DNA from: Acidobacteriota bacterium
GTDB taxonomy: Bacteria > Acidobacteriota > Terriglobia > UBA7540
DNA: 17,500 nt
Assembly (NCBI GenBank): GCA_021786455.1
Contig: JAJYNF010000093.1
Coordinates: 1 to 17,500 of the forward strand
Direction of reading: 5' to 3'
The notes under the pieces are model-generated. The model made no database searches, was not told where the DNA came from, and saw only the letters and a list, made by a program, of their open reading frames with translations. Below are positions 7,338 through 14,578 of this stretch, piece after piece (position 1 is the stretch's first letter; each line of letters begins with the position of its first letter). The position numbers and the translations under genes are program-made.

Positions 7338-9818
7338 ATGGCCGAGAAACCCAACGCCGACTCTCGCCAGCTTGCTCAAGAAGAGCCGCCTCGATGGGTC
7401 CGTGTTGCGGTCTTCGGCGCGATTCCGCATGCCCTTACTTACTCTGTTCCCTCCACCTTCCGGGTTCAACCGGGCCAGCGCGTTGAAGTTCCGGTGGGCA
7501 CCCGGCGCGCGCTGGGGGTCGCGCTTGGCCGGGCCGCGCGCCTGGCGCCGGGCGTTGAGGTTCGTCCGTTGCTTCATGTCGCGGATGAGGAGCCGATATT
7601 GCCGCTTCGCCTTGTGGAACTCGGGCAATGGCTCGCCGGCTATTATCTGGCGCCCGTAGGCGAGGTTTTTCGTTCCATGTTGCCCCTGTTCCCCCGCCAG
7701 CGCCGGGCGCGTGTTGCCGAACTCACCGATGCCGGTCGCAACCAACGGTTGCAACTTACTTCAAGCCTCATGAGCGAGGAGCGCCAAGGCGTGGAAGCAG
7801 TCTTGTTGGATTACCTGGCAAACCGCCCTGGGGTTTTAGTTGAAACTCTGCGCCACAAATTCGCCGCCTCGGGCGCCTTTGATCTCGCCTTGAAGAAAGG
7901 ATGGATCGCGATTCGGGAGCAAGACCGCCCCCGCGGCCGAAGGGAGACTTTCGGTGTGCGGCTGGCCGGCCCCATTCCCTCGCCTCCGGCGCGAATGTCG
8001 CCGGCGGCACAGCGCATTCTTGCGGCGCTCGCGCGCCAGCCTCAAGCGGAGGACCATCATCAACTCCTCAAGACCACCGAAAGCTCATTCGCGCATCTTC
8101 GGCAGCTTCGCCAGCGGGGCCTCATTGAGTTTTTCACTCCGGCGCCCGGCCGTGACGCCTCAGAGGATAGGGCTTGCTTGGAATCGCTGCCGATTTTGTC
8201 CGCATCGCAGTCGAGCGCCGTGGCCGAGCTCGCAACGCGGTTGGATCAACGGAGCTTCAGCGCGGTGCTTTTGCATGGGGTCACGGCAAGCGGAAAAACG
8301 GAGATTTATCTGCGTTTGATCGCCCACTGCCTCGACCAAGGCCGTTCCGCTCTGATGCTGGTTCCGGAGATTGCGCTCACGCCGGCAATGCAGTCGCTTT
8401 TTTCAGCGAGGTTTGCAGGCGCGGTTGCAGTCCTGCATAGCGGGCTGACACCGGCTGAGCGCCACGATACCTGGTGGCGGGTTCGCCGCGGCGAAGCTCG
8501 CGTAGTGCTCGGCACGCGCTCGGCGGTTTTTGCTCCGCTCAGCGATTTGGGCATTCTGATCGTGGACGAAGAGCATGAGGCTACGTACAAGCAAGAAGAG
8601 ACGCCTCGCTACCACGCTCGCGACGTGGCAATCGTCAGGGCTCGTCTGGAGCAGGCGCTGGTGGTGCTCGGTTCCGCCACGCCCTCCCTCGAAAGCTATG
8701 AGAATACGCGCCGAGGAAAGTACCATCTGCTGACGCTAAGGGAACGAATCGCTGGCCGGCCGCTTGCCGAAGTCGAAATTATAGATATGCGCGAGGAGTT
8801 CCGCCGCACTCATACCCAGGTTCCTATCTCCTGCCGGCTACGCGAGGAGATTGAATCGCAACTCGGCGGGGGCGGCCAGACGATGATTCTCCTTAACCGC
8901 CGTGGCTACTCGTGGTTTCTCCTGTGCCGAAGTTGTGGCCAAACCGAGCGCTGCCAGAACTGCTCCATTTCGCTTACCTTTCATCGGCGGGAAAATCGGC
9001 TGCTCTGTCACTACTGCGGATACACGGCGCCGGTCCCGCCGCGTTGCACCTCCTGTGGCAGTGAGTATCTTTCCTATGTTGGCGAAGGCACGGAGCGCGT
9101 CGAGGTCAAACTGGCGGAGATGTTTCCGGGGGCGCGGGTTGCCCGGCTTGATCGCGATGCCGCGCGCCATCCGGCGCGCTATCAGAAAATATTGCAGGAA
9201 TTTCGGCAGGGCAAGATTCAGATTCTGGTCGGAACTCAGATCATCGCCAAAGGCCACGATTTCCCCCGGGTCACGCTCATGGGGATCGTGTCCGCGGACA
9301 CCCTGTTGGCGCTTCCTGATTTCAGGGCCGCGGAGCGTACCTTCCAGCTTCTGACTCAGGGCGCCGGACGCGCCGGACGCGGCGATCTTCCGGGGCGCGT
9401 GCTCGTCCAAACCTTTTATCCCGAGCACTACGCGATTCGCCTGGCCGCTCGGCAAAATTACGAGGAATTTTTTGCCAAGGAAATTCGCTTTCGCCGCATG
9501 ATGCATTATCCTCCCGCCGCGGCCTTGGCCAATGTGGTCGTTCAGGATGCGAAGATCGAGCGAGCAGCTAAAATGGCGGGTGATATTGCTCAGCTTTACT
9601 CCGAAGTTGGAGCCTCGGATCGCTCGCTGAAGATTTTGGGTCCCACCCCCGCGCCGCTTGCGCGCCTAAAAGGCGTTTACCGAATCCAATTCGTCCTGAA
9701 AGCGAGCTCCCGCGCTCGCCTCCACGCAGTGCTCCGCCGCACCGTCGCGGAGTGCCACCTCCTCGGCATCCCACTGAAATCTGTGGTTGTTGATGTGGAT
9801 CCGCTCAGTTTGATGTAG
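7338..9818 (+). CDS. priA: Primosomal protein N' / replication restart helicase PriA
   Basis: A superfamily 2 3'-to-5' DNA helicase that recognises stalled forks and reloads the replisome. The 826 residues include the N-terminal 3'-DNA-binding domain (about 20-125, WVRVAVFGAIPHALTYSVP), Walker A GVTASGKT at 314-321, the DEEH box at 410-413 followed by KQEETPRYHARD, and the PriA-specific zinc region with eight cysteines (C530, C533, C539, C542, C557, C560, C570, C573). The second helicase lobe holds GTERVE, GTQIIAKGHDFP and the motif VI arginine fingers (QGAGRAGRG, 674-682). The usual VTGSGKTE is VTASGKTE here, a conservative change. Length and domain order are normal and no frameshift is seen. 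It starts 68 nt after the MTHFR-like gene, without a clear ribosome binding site, and converges with the rplS-side operon. Confidence 0.97.
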   Translation: MAEKPNADSRQLAQEEPPRWVRVAVFGAIPHALTYSVPSTFRVQPGQRVEVPVGTRRALGVALGRAARLAPGVEVRPLLHVADEEPILPLRLVELGQWLAGYYLAPVGEVFRSMLPLFPRQRRARVAELTDAGRNQRLQLTSSLMSEERQGVEAVLLDYLANRPGVLVETLRHKFAASGAFDLALKKGWIAIREQDRPRGRRETFGVRLAGPIPSPPARMSPAAQRILAALARQPQAEDHHQLLKTTESSFAHLRQLRQRGLIEFFTPAPGRDASEDRACLESLPILSASQSSAVAELATRLDQRSFSAVLLHGVTASGKTEIYLRLIAHCLDQGRSALMLVPEIALTPAMQSLFSARFAGAVAVLHSGLTPAERHDTWWRVRRGEARVVLGTRSAVFAPLSDLGILIVDEEHEATYKQEETPRYHARDVAIVRARLEQALVVLGSATPSLESYENTRRGKYHLLTLRERIAGRPLAEVEIIDMREEFRRTHTQVPISCRLREEIESQLGGGGQTMILLNRRGYSWFLLCRSCGQTERCQNCSISLTFHRRENRLLCHYCGYTAPVPPRCTSCGSEYLSYVGEGTERVEVKLAEMFPGARVARLDRDAARHPARYQKILQEFRQGKIQILVGTQIIAKGHDFPRVTLMGIVSADTLLALPDFRAAERTFQLLTQGAGRAGRGDLPGRVLVQTFYPEHYAIRLAARQNYEEFFAKEIRFRRMMHYPPAAALANVVVQDAKIERAAKMAGDIAQLYSEVGASDRSLKILGPTPAPLARLKGVYRIQFVLKASSRARLHAVLRRTVAECHLLGIPLKSVVVDVDPLSLM

Positions 9819-9848
9819 CGTCGGCTCGCCTCGAGCGGCGCGCGGGGC

Positions 9849-10226
9849 TTAGCGATCCGCAGCCGGCAGCTTCCTTAATGGGTTTAAGCTCGCCGTACCG
9901 GGCCGGCCCAGCGAAGTTTGCGGAAGCGAAGAAAACGGTTGCTTCTTTTGGTGATAAAGCCAGTAACCCGCGTAGAGAAACAAAAGCATCGTAATCAACA
10001 TGGAGATCGCCATGATGAGGGCGGCAACCCATCTTCTGCGCCGCACCTCGCCGTTTGCTGGCGTGGCGGGCGCGCTCTGCGACATGGAATTCTCGATCCG
10101 TGAAGGCTCCGCCGCGGCGGATGGCGGCAAGGCGGAAGTTGAGCGAGACGTTGTTCCATTGCCACCCGCGCCCGGCGTGCCCACGTTCGGACGCCCGCTC
10201 GGGAATATCGGCCGGTTAGGGTCCAT
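9849..10226 (-). CDS. Small Pro-rich single-pass membrane protein downstream of rplS
   Basis: A 125-residue frame in the direction of the ribosomal operon, starting 42 nt after the rplS stop. The N-terminal 60 residues are Pro/Gly/Ser/Thr-rich and look disordered. An RRRR cluster (62-65) precedes a clear membrane helix (about 66-91, WVAALIMAISMLITMLLFLYAGYWLY), followed by a polar tail of about 34 residues. The hydrophobic block makes chance unlikely, but I recognise no family and no strong ribosome binding site precedes the ATG; an in-frame ATG at residue 48 would give a 78-residue form. Its position suggests co-transcription with trmD-rplS; the function is unknown. It converges with priA, the two stops being 30 nt apart. 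Confidence 0.55.
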   Translation of the reverse strand: MDPNRPIFPSGRPNVGTPGAGGNGTTSRSTSALPPSAAAEPSRIENSMSQSAPATPANGEVRRRRWVAALIMAISMLITMLLFLYAGYWLYHQKKQPFSSLPQTSLGRPGTASLNPLRKLPAADR

Positions 10227-10268
10227 GCCAGTTTTTCGCCGCGGCCGCGCGAGCTCTGAATCCCCGCG

Positions 10269-10619
10269 TCAGGATTCCGTCTTCGCCTCGCGCATGCGCG
10301 CCGCCTTGCCTTTGAGGTTTCGCAAATAATAAAGCTTGGCTCGTCGCACCCGCGCGCTGCGGACCACCTCAATCTTATCAATGGCCGGTGAGTGCAGCGG
10401 GAAAATGCGCTCCACGCCGTGGCCAAAAGAAATTTTCCGCACCGTAATCGAGGAGTGGTTACTTGCTCGGCGGCGGGCCATCAGCGTCCCTTCAAACACC
10501 TGAATGCGCTCCTTATCTCCCTCCTTGATCTTGACGTGCACGCGCACCGTGTCGCCCGGCTGCATGGGGGGCAAATCCTTCTTCATCTGCTCCTGTTCCA
10601 CCTTATTCAATAAGTTCAT
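10269..10619 (-). CDS. rplS: 50S ribosomal protein L19
   Basis: A 116-residue protein of the large subunit at the interface with 30S. The family signature is plain: PGDTVRVHVKIKEGDKERIQVFEG (in two parts about residues 21-44), then TVRKISFGHGVERIFPLHSP and KLYYLR. A GGAG lies 7 nt upstream of the ATG. It follows trmD by 83 nt, the usual trmD-rplS order, and is followed by a small membrane protein. Confidence 0.97.
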   Translation of the reverse strand: MNLLNKVEQEQMKKDLPPMQPGDTVRVHVKIKEGDKERIQVFEGTLMARRRASNHSSITVRKISFGHGVERIFPLHSPAIDKIEVVRSARVRRAKLYYLRNLKGKAARMREAKTES

Positions 10620-10702
10620 AGTTTTTCTCCGTTTCCGAGCCCGGCTTGCTGGCCATGGGATTGGCGCAGACTGAAAGCCGGACGCGGTTTTGAGGTCTGC
10701 GT

Positions 10703-11494
10703 TTAACGGGGCGCGGCACGCCCAGTTGCGCGCTGAATTCCTTCAAGCCATTCGCGGTCGTGGCGACTCAGAGGAAATCTCTCAATCAGTTCGGGCCGGC
10801 GATGGAGCGTCTTTTCGAGCGAACGCTGGCGCCGCCAGCGATGAACGGCCTCGTGATGGCCAGACAGCAAAACCTCCGGAACTTTGATGCCGCGGAAATC
10901 GGCCGGCCGGGTGTAATGCGGGCAATCGAGCAAACCCCGCTCGCCGTGAGGCTCTTCGGCGTTCGCCCATCGGCTGGCGAATGAATCCTGCTCGGCGCTC
11001 TCCGCGTTACCCAATACGCCGGGCACGAGCCGCGTCACGCACTCCATGACGACCGCCGCTGCCAGCTCGCCGCCGCTCAACACGTAATCGCCAATCGAAA
11101 GCTCGTCCGTCGCCAAATACTCGGCCACCCGCTCGTCCACGCCCTCGTATCGGCCACAAATCAAAATGATTTGCCTTTGCCGGGCCAACTCTTCGACGCG
11201 CCGTTGGGTCAACAGGCTGCCCTGCGGCGAAAGCAGAATCACGGGAAAAGCGTCTTCGCCGGCCGCGGCTCGGATGGCTTCGACAGCCCGGAAAATCGGC
11301 TCCGGCTTGAACACCATCCCCGGCCCGCCGCCGAACGGACGATCGTCCACCGTGCGATGCCGGTCGTCCGTGAAGCCGCGCAAATCGTGAATCCTGATCT
11401 CGACCTTGCCCTCCGCAAGCGCCCGCTTGAGCAGACCGCTTCCTGTGATGCTGCTGAAGAAATCCGGGAAAATGCTAATCACGTCGAACTTCAT
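10703..11494 (-). CDS. trmD: tRNA (guanine-N1-)-methyltransferase TrmD
   Basis: Methylates G37 of tRNAs with a G at position 36, using S-adenosylmethionine, to prevent +1 frameshifting. The 263 residues carry the SPOUT trefoil-knot signatures: LSPQG (88-92), CGRYEGVDER (113-122) and SIGDYVLSGGE (133-143). The catalytic-type Asp is D170 (AEQDSF). DRPFGGGPGM (51-60) and DCPHYTRP (190-197) are also family motifs. The start MKFDVISIFP is canonical; the ribosome binding site is poor. It lies 54 nt after rimM and upstream of rplS in the same operon. Confidence 0.97.
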   Translation of the reverse strand: MKFDVISIFPDFFSSITGSGLLKRALAEGKVEIRIHDLRGFTDDRHRTVDDRPFGGGPGMVFKPEPIFRAVEAIRAAAGEDAFPVILLSPQGSLLTQRRVEELARQRQIILICGRYEGVDERVAEYLATDELSIGDYVLSGGELAAAVVMECVTRLVPGVLGNAESAEQDSFASRWANAEEPHGERGLLDCPHYTRPADFRGIKVPEVLLSGHHEAVHRWRRQRSLEKTLHRRPELIERFPLSRHDREWLEGIQRATGRAAPR

Positions 11495-11548
11495 GGTTTG
11501 GTCTCGCTTGCCAAAGGCCGCTCCAGGCGCGGCGCATTCCAGCCCCGC

Positions 11549-12157
11549 TTACGGATTCGACTCCAGCAGCCCTTCGGGCGGATCAATGACGACTTTCTTG
11601 GCTCCAATATCAATCCGAAGGCAGATATCCTCAGCGAGCGGAATCAGTGTTCGCCCGCCCTTCACCTTGACTCGAAGCAAATCAACTCCGCCCGTCGGCT
11701 CAATGTCTTCCACGGTTCCCACCATCTCTTCACCCTGTCCCGTCTCACGCACGACCCGGCAACCGCGTAGATCGGAGCGGTAGTAGCAGTGCGGCGGCAG
11801 CGGCATCCGTTCTTCGCGTGGGATGAGCACGTTGCGCCCGCGCCATTGCTCTGCTTGGGAGATAGAGTCCGTGCCCGAAAACTTTAGCACGACTCGCCCC
11901 TGATGGAGCCACGCGGACTCCACCCTCACGGGAGCCCTCACGCCCTCCAGAAAAACCCTCGCTTGCGACTTGAATCGCGTAGGGAAATCGGTCAGCAGGT
12001 CTGCCAGGACTTCACCCCGCCGGCCCCAAGGACGCATGACGCGGGCGATAGCAACCCATTCTTCCGGCCAGGCTCGCGATGCCGGCGCCGCGGCGCCCCA
12101 TCGGGGCTCGGGACGGCAGTTCGCCGCTCTCATCCGCCTCCCTTCGCGCGAACCCAC
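11549..12157 (-). CDS. rimM: 16S rRNA maturation factor RimM
   Basis: Assists late 30S assembly around the 16S 3' major domain, binding S19. The N-terminal RimM barrel begins at about residue 33 (EEWVAIARVMRPWGRRGEV), and the PRC-barrel follows from about 120 (DLRGCRVV... VGTVEDIEPTGGVDLLRVK). The 202 residues are slightly longer than usual because about 30 low-complexity residues precede the first conserved strand. I chose the GTG at 12157, where a GGAG overlapping the khpA stop sits 8 nt upstream. An ATG at 12133 has GGAGG only 3 nt away and is an alternative. It starts 5 nt after khpA, so the two are tightly coupled. Confidence 0.92.
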   Translation of the reverse strand: MGSREGRRMRAANCRPEPRWGAAAPASRAWPEEWVAIARVMRPWGRRGEVLADLLTDFPTRFKSQARVFLEGVRAPVRVESAWLHQGRVVLKFSGTDSISQAEQWRGRNVLIPREERMPLPPHCYYRSDLRGCRVVRETGQGEEMVGTVEDIEPTGGVDLLRVKVKGGRTLIPLAEDICLRIDIGAKKVVIDPPEGLLESNP

Positions 12158-12162
12158 GGAGC

Positions 12163-12399
12163 TTACTCCAATATCTCCAGCGTAAACCGCTTCTTGAGTT
12201 TCATTCCGGACGCGCCCAGGATCGTTCGGATCGAACGCGCCGTGCGACCCTGTTTCCCAATGACCTTGCCGAGGTCGGAGGGATGAACGCGCAGTTCCAG
12301 CACGGTGACCTGCTCGCCTTCGACAGCCCGCACACTGACTTGATCCGGATAATCCACCAGCGCTTTCGCGATGGCTTCAATCAGCTCTTTGATCTCCAT
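12163..12399 (-). CDS. khpA: KH-domain RNA-binding protein KhpA
   Basis: A 78-residue single-KH protein. The GxxG loop is GKQG inside VIGKQGRTARSIRTIL (about 46-61), and the N-terminal helix ELIEAIAKALVDYPDQV is typical of KhpA (formerly YlqC). In other bacteria KhpA pairs with KhpB in RNA binding and envelope-growth control. The ribosome binding site AAAGGAG lies 5 nt upstream of the ATG. It sits between rpsP and rimM, its usual place. Confidence 0.95.
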   Translation of the reverse strand: MEIKELIEAIAKALVDYPDQVSVRAVEGEQVTVLELRVHPSDLGKVIGKQGRTARSIRTILGASGMKLKKRFTLEILE

Positions 12400-12496
12400 C
12401 GGCCGCTCCTTTGAACCGTAACCCTGAGCTTGAGGAGAACGCCTTCGTTAGCCACTCGAGCAAGCGCCACCTGCCGGCCGCCGCGCATTCAGCCGT

Positions 12497-12742
12497 TTAC
12501 CCTTCTGCTGTCGGGGCCTTTTTGAGGAAGCTCTGAACGGTCTCCGAAGGCTGTGCCCCTTTGCTCACCCAATACTCCACTCGTTCGCGCTTCAACGCCA
12601 GCTCCGGCGGGTTCTTCCTTGGATTGTAATGGCCGACAATCTCAATGAATCGCCCTCCGCGCGCGCACTCTCTCTCGATTACCACCACCCGATAGCTGGC
12701 TTTTTTTTTCGTCCCTGTTCGCGCCAATCGAATTCTGAGCAA
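12497..12742 (-). CDS. rpsP: 30S ribosomal protein S16 (TTG start)
   Basis: An early-binding small-subunit protein. The 81-residue product begins MLRIRLARTGTKKKASYRVV, matching S16. The frame is open upstream to an ATG at 12781, but those 13 codons contain a perfect AAAGGAGGT ribosome binding site, read as KGG. The site ends 4 nt before a TTG at 12742, which is therefore the likely start. It follows ffh by just over 100 nt and precedes khpA by about 100 nt. Confidence 0.93.
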   Translation of the reverse strand: MLRIRLARTGTKKKASYRVVVIERECARGGRFIEIVGHYNPRKNPPELALKRERVEYWVSKGAQPSETVQSFLKKAPTAEG

Positions 12743-12752
12743 ACGACCTCCT
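12743..12752 (-). promoter_or_regulatory. Ribosome binding site that decides the rpsP start
   Basis: AAGGAGGT on the minus strand, fully complementary to the anti-SD, lies 4 nt before the TTG at 12742. It excludes the longer frame starting at 12781. Confidence 0.7.
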
Positions 12753-12848
12753 TTTATTCTTTTCTTAATCTCAAGGCGCAAGATTCATGCGCTCTGCGCA
12801 CTTGGCTGCTGCAACTCTCACGGCTTTCCGCGCTCCTAGCGCAACGCC

Positions 12849-14210
12849 TCACTTGACCGCCGGGCTGTTTTCCGAGCCCACCGCGGCTCCCAAACGGCTC
12901 AGTTGCCGTCCCAGCATGCCGATGCTCATGGATTTCATCATCTTCCGCATCTGCACGTACTGACGCAGCACCTGGTTCACTTGCTGCACCGACGTTCCGC
13001 TCCCTCGCGCGATGCGCTTGCGGCGCTTGCCGTTGATCATCTCGTGCCGCCGCCTTTCCTGCGCCGTCATGGAATTGATGATGGCCTCGATGCGAACCAG
13101 CTCCTTTTCCTCCACCCGGGAGCGCGCCGCGTCCTTAAAGATGCCCACTTTCGGCAACATGCCCATCATCTGCTCGAGCGGGCCCAGGGACCGCATTTGG
13201 CGGAGCTGGTCGCGGAAGTCCGCCAGCGTAAAGGTGTCGGTCTGGAGCTTTCGGTGCATTTCCAGCGCCTTGTTCCGGTCAATCGCCTGCTCTGCCTTTT
13301 CAATGAGCGAAAGCAAATCGCCCATGCCCAGGATGCGGGAAACAATGCGGTCCGGATAAAAAACCTCGAGCGCGTCGTACTTTTCCCCCACGCCGATAAA
13401 CTTGATCGGCTGCCCGGTCACATAGTGAATGGAAAGCGCGGCGCCGCCGCGGGCGTCGCCGTCGAGCTTGGTCAGGATAACGCCGGTGATTCCCAAGCGT
13501 TCATGGAACTCCTGCGCGCTGCGAACCGCGTCCTGCCCGATCATGCTGTCGGCCACCAGCAAGACTTCGCTTGGCCGGAGCTTGGAGCGCAGTTCGCTCA
13601 CTTCATTCATCAGCTCTTCGTCAATGTGCAATCGCCCCGCCGTATCCACAATCAGCACATCGTGGCCGCGGTCGGCGGCGTCCTTGCGCGCCGCCAGGGC
13701 CAGTTCGATGGGAGAACTCAATCCCTCGCCGGCAAAGCAGGCGACTCCAATTTCCCGCGCGACAATCGCCAGTTGTTCCCTCGCGGCGGGCCGGTAAACG
13801 TCCGTTGAAACCAGCATCGGCCGGCGCTTCCGTTGGCTGAGCCATCGCGCCAGTTTGCCGGAAGTGGTTGTTTTGCCGGACCCTTGCAGGCCGACCATCA
13901 GGAAAACCGTCGGATATTCCTTCGAGAAGCTCAGCGACGAAACGTCTTGGCCCAGAATCTCGATGAGCTCATCGCGAACGATTCGAACCACTTCCTGATC
14001 GGGCGTCAGGCTGCCACGAATCTCCTCATCCAGCGCCTTGACCCGAACTTGCTCGAGAAGGCGCTTGACCACTTCCAGGTTCACGTCGGCTTCTAACAGG
14101 GCCAGGCGGATTTCGCTTAAAGTTTCGTCCACCGATTCCGGTGTCAGCTTCGCCTGGCCCCGAAGTCCCTTGACGGCTTGCTGAATCTTGTCTTGGAGCG
14201 AATCAAACAT
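12849..14210 (-). CDS. ffh: Signal recognition particle GTPase Ffh (SRP54)
   Basis: Binds signal sequences of nascent membrane proteins and, with SRP RNA and FtsY, delivers ribosomes to the translocon. The 453 residues show the N four-helix bundle (1-90), the G domain with GLQGSGKT (107-114), DTAGR (189-193), TKLD (247-250) and GVGE (273-276), and the Met-rich M domain (about 330-435). The M domain includes the RNA-binding GKRRKRIARGSGTS (394-407) and methionine-rich QMMGMLP and MRKMMKSM. A GGGGAAAAGG lies about 10 nt upstream of the ATG. It heads the minus-strand operon that continues into rpsP. A 368-nt gap separates it from pnp. Confidence 0.97.
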   Translation of the reverse strand: MFDSLQDKIQQAVKGLRGQAKLTPESVDETLSEIRLALLEADVNLEVVKRLLEQVRVKALDEEIRGSLTPDQEVVRIVRDELIEILGQDVSSLSFSKEYPTVFLMVGLQGSGKTTTSGKLARWLSQRKRRPMLVSTDVYRPAAREQLAIVAREIGVACFAGEGLSSPIELALAARKDAADRGHDVLIVDTAGRLHIDEELMNEVSELRSKLRPSEVLLVADSMIGQDAVRSAQEFHERLGITGVILTKLDGDARGGAALSIHYVTGQPIKFIGVGEKYDALEVFYPDRIVSRILGMGDLLSLIEKAEQAIDRNKALEMHRKLQTDTFTLADFRDQLRQMRSLGPLEQMMGMLPKVGIFKDAARSRVEEKELVRIEAIINSMTAQERRRHEMINGKRRKRIARGSGTSVQQVNQVLRQYVQMRKMMKSMSIGMLGRQLSRLGAAVGSENSPAVK

Positions 14211-14331
14211 CCCGGTGTAACCTTTTCCCCTGCCGACGCAGCGCGACGTCTAATGAAAATTCACACTCTTTATTTTACGCCCGCCCGAGCGGCGAGGAAA
14301 AGCCTAAATCCGTTTACATTGCTTCGCCGCC

Positions 14332-14352
14332 GCCGCAGTGAGGAGCTGCGGC
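14332..14352. repeat. Perfect 7-bp hairpin in the ffh upstream gap
   Basis: GCCGCAG and CTGCGGC are exact reverse complements around TGAGGAG. On the minus strand it lies about 120 nt upstream of the ffh ATG, in the possible leader. Confidence 0.45.
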
Positions 14353-14451
14353 AAAATCCGGGTGGTTATTTGCGAGGTTCCAGCACAATCCTCTGCTGCG
14401 GTCCGGGCTCCTGTGCCCTGTCTGGCTGTTTTGCTCAGTAGGTGGCAACCC

Positions 14452-14485
14452 GCCGCGGCTAGCCTTTGGGCAAGCTCCCCGCGGC
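14452..14485. repeat. Compound hairpin in the pnp/ffh gap
   Basis: The outer stem GCCGCGG/CCGCGGC is perfect. An inner GCC-TTTG-GGC stem-loop sits inside it, giving a bulged rod about 34 nt long. No T-run follows. Confidence 0.4.
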
Positions 14486-14578
14486 CTAACTCTTACGCCT
14501 GACCCTGGCTCGTTGGGCGCGCGGTCGAGGCAAAAGCCAATATCTGGTGCTCATCAGGCGTCCTTCTAGCGGCGCCCA

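Larger units (their letters stand above)
14211..14578. other. 368-nt non-coding gap between pnp and ffh with several hairpins
   Basis: No supported ORF. Inverted repeats are unusually dense. A 7-bp perfect stem (14332-14338 with 14346-14352) encloses a 7-nt loop. A 7-bp perfect stem (14452-14458 with 14479-14485) holds a smaller inner hairpin. An 8-bp perfect pair, ACGCCTGA at 14495-14502 with TCAGGCGT at 14554-14561, encloses about 50 nt. None is followed by a T-run on either strand, so they are not intrinsic terminators. This gap must contain the ffh promoter and the pnp 3' end. I looked for SRP RNA, tmRNA, RNase P and tRNA cores and found none that fits. It may be a structured leader or small RNA, or GC-rich chance pairing. 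Confidence 0.4.

Noticed and set aside
9823..9837. GCTCG-CCT-CGAGC hairpin between the converging priA and small membrane protein genes, as a two-way terminator
   Set aside because: The stem is only 5 bp and no T-run follows on either strand.
12903..13808. 301-codon plus-strand frame opposite ffh
   Set aside because: His/Leu/Arg-rich antisense shadow of ffh with no recognisable motif.
14399..14412. GGTCCGGGCTCC, resembling the start of the RNase P RNA core
   Set aside because: Only about 11 bases match. The GAGGAAA before it and all the downstream P RNA core elements are missing, and the remaining 3' space is coding pnp.
14178..14441. Plus-strand 87-codon frame across the ffh start and gap
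   Set aside because: It begins antisense inside ffh, and its composition (RRRRSEEL, CCGPGSC) looks random; no ribosome binding site.
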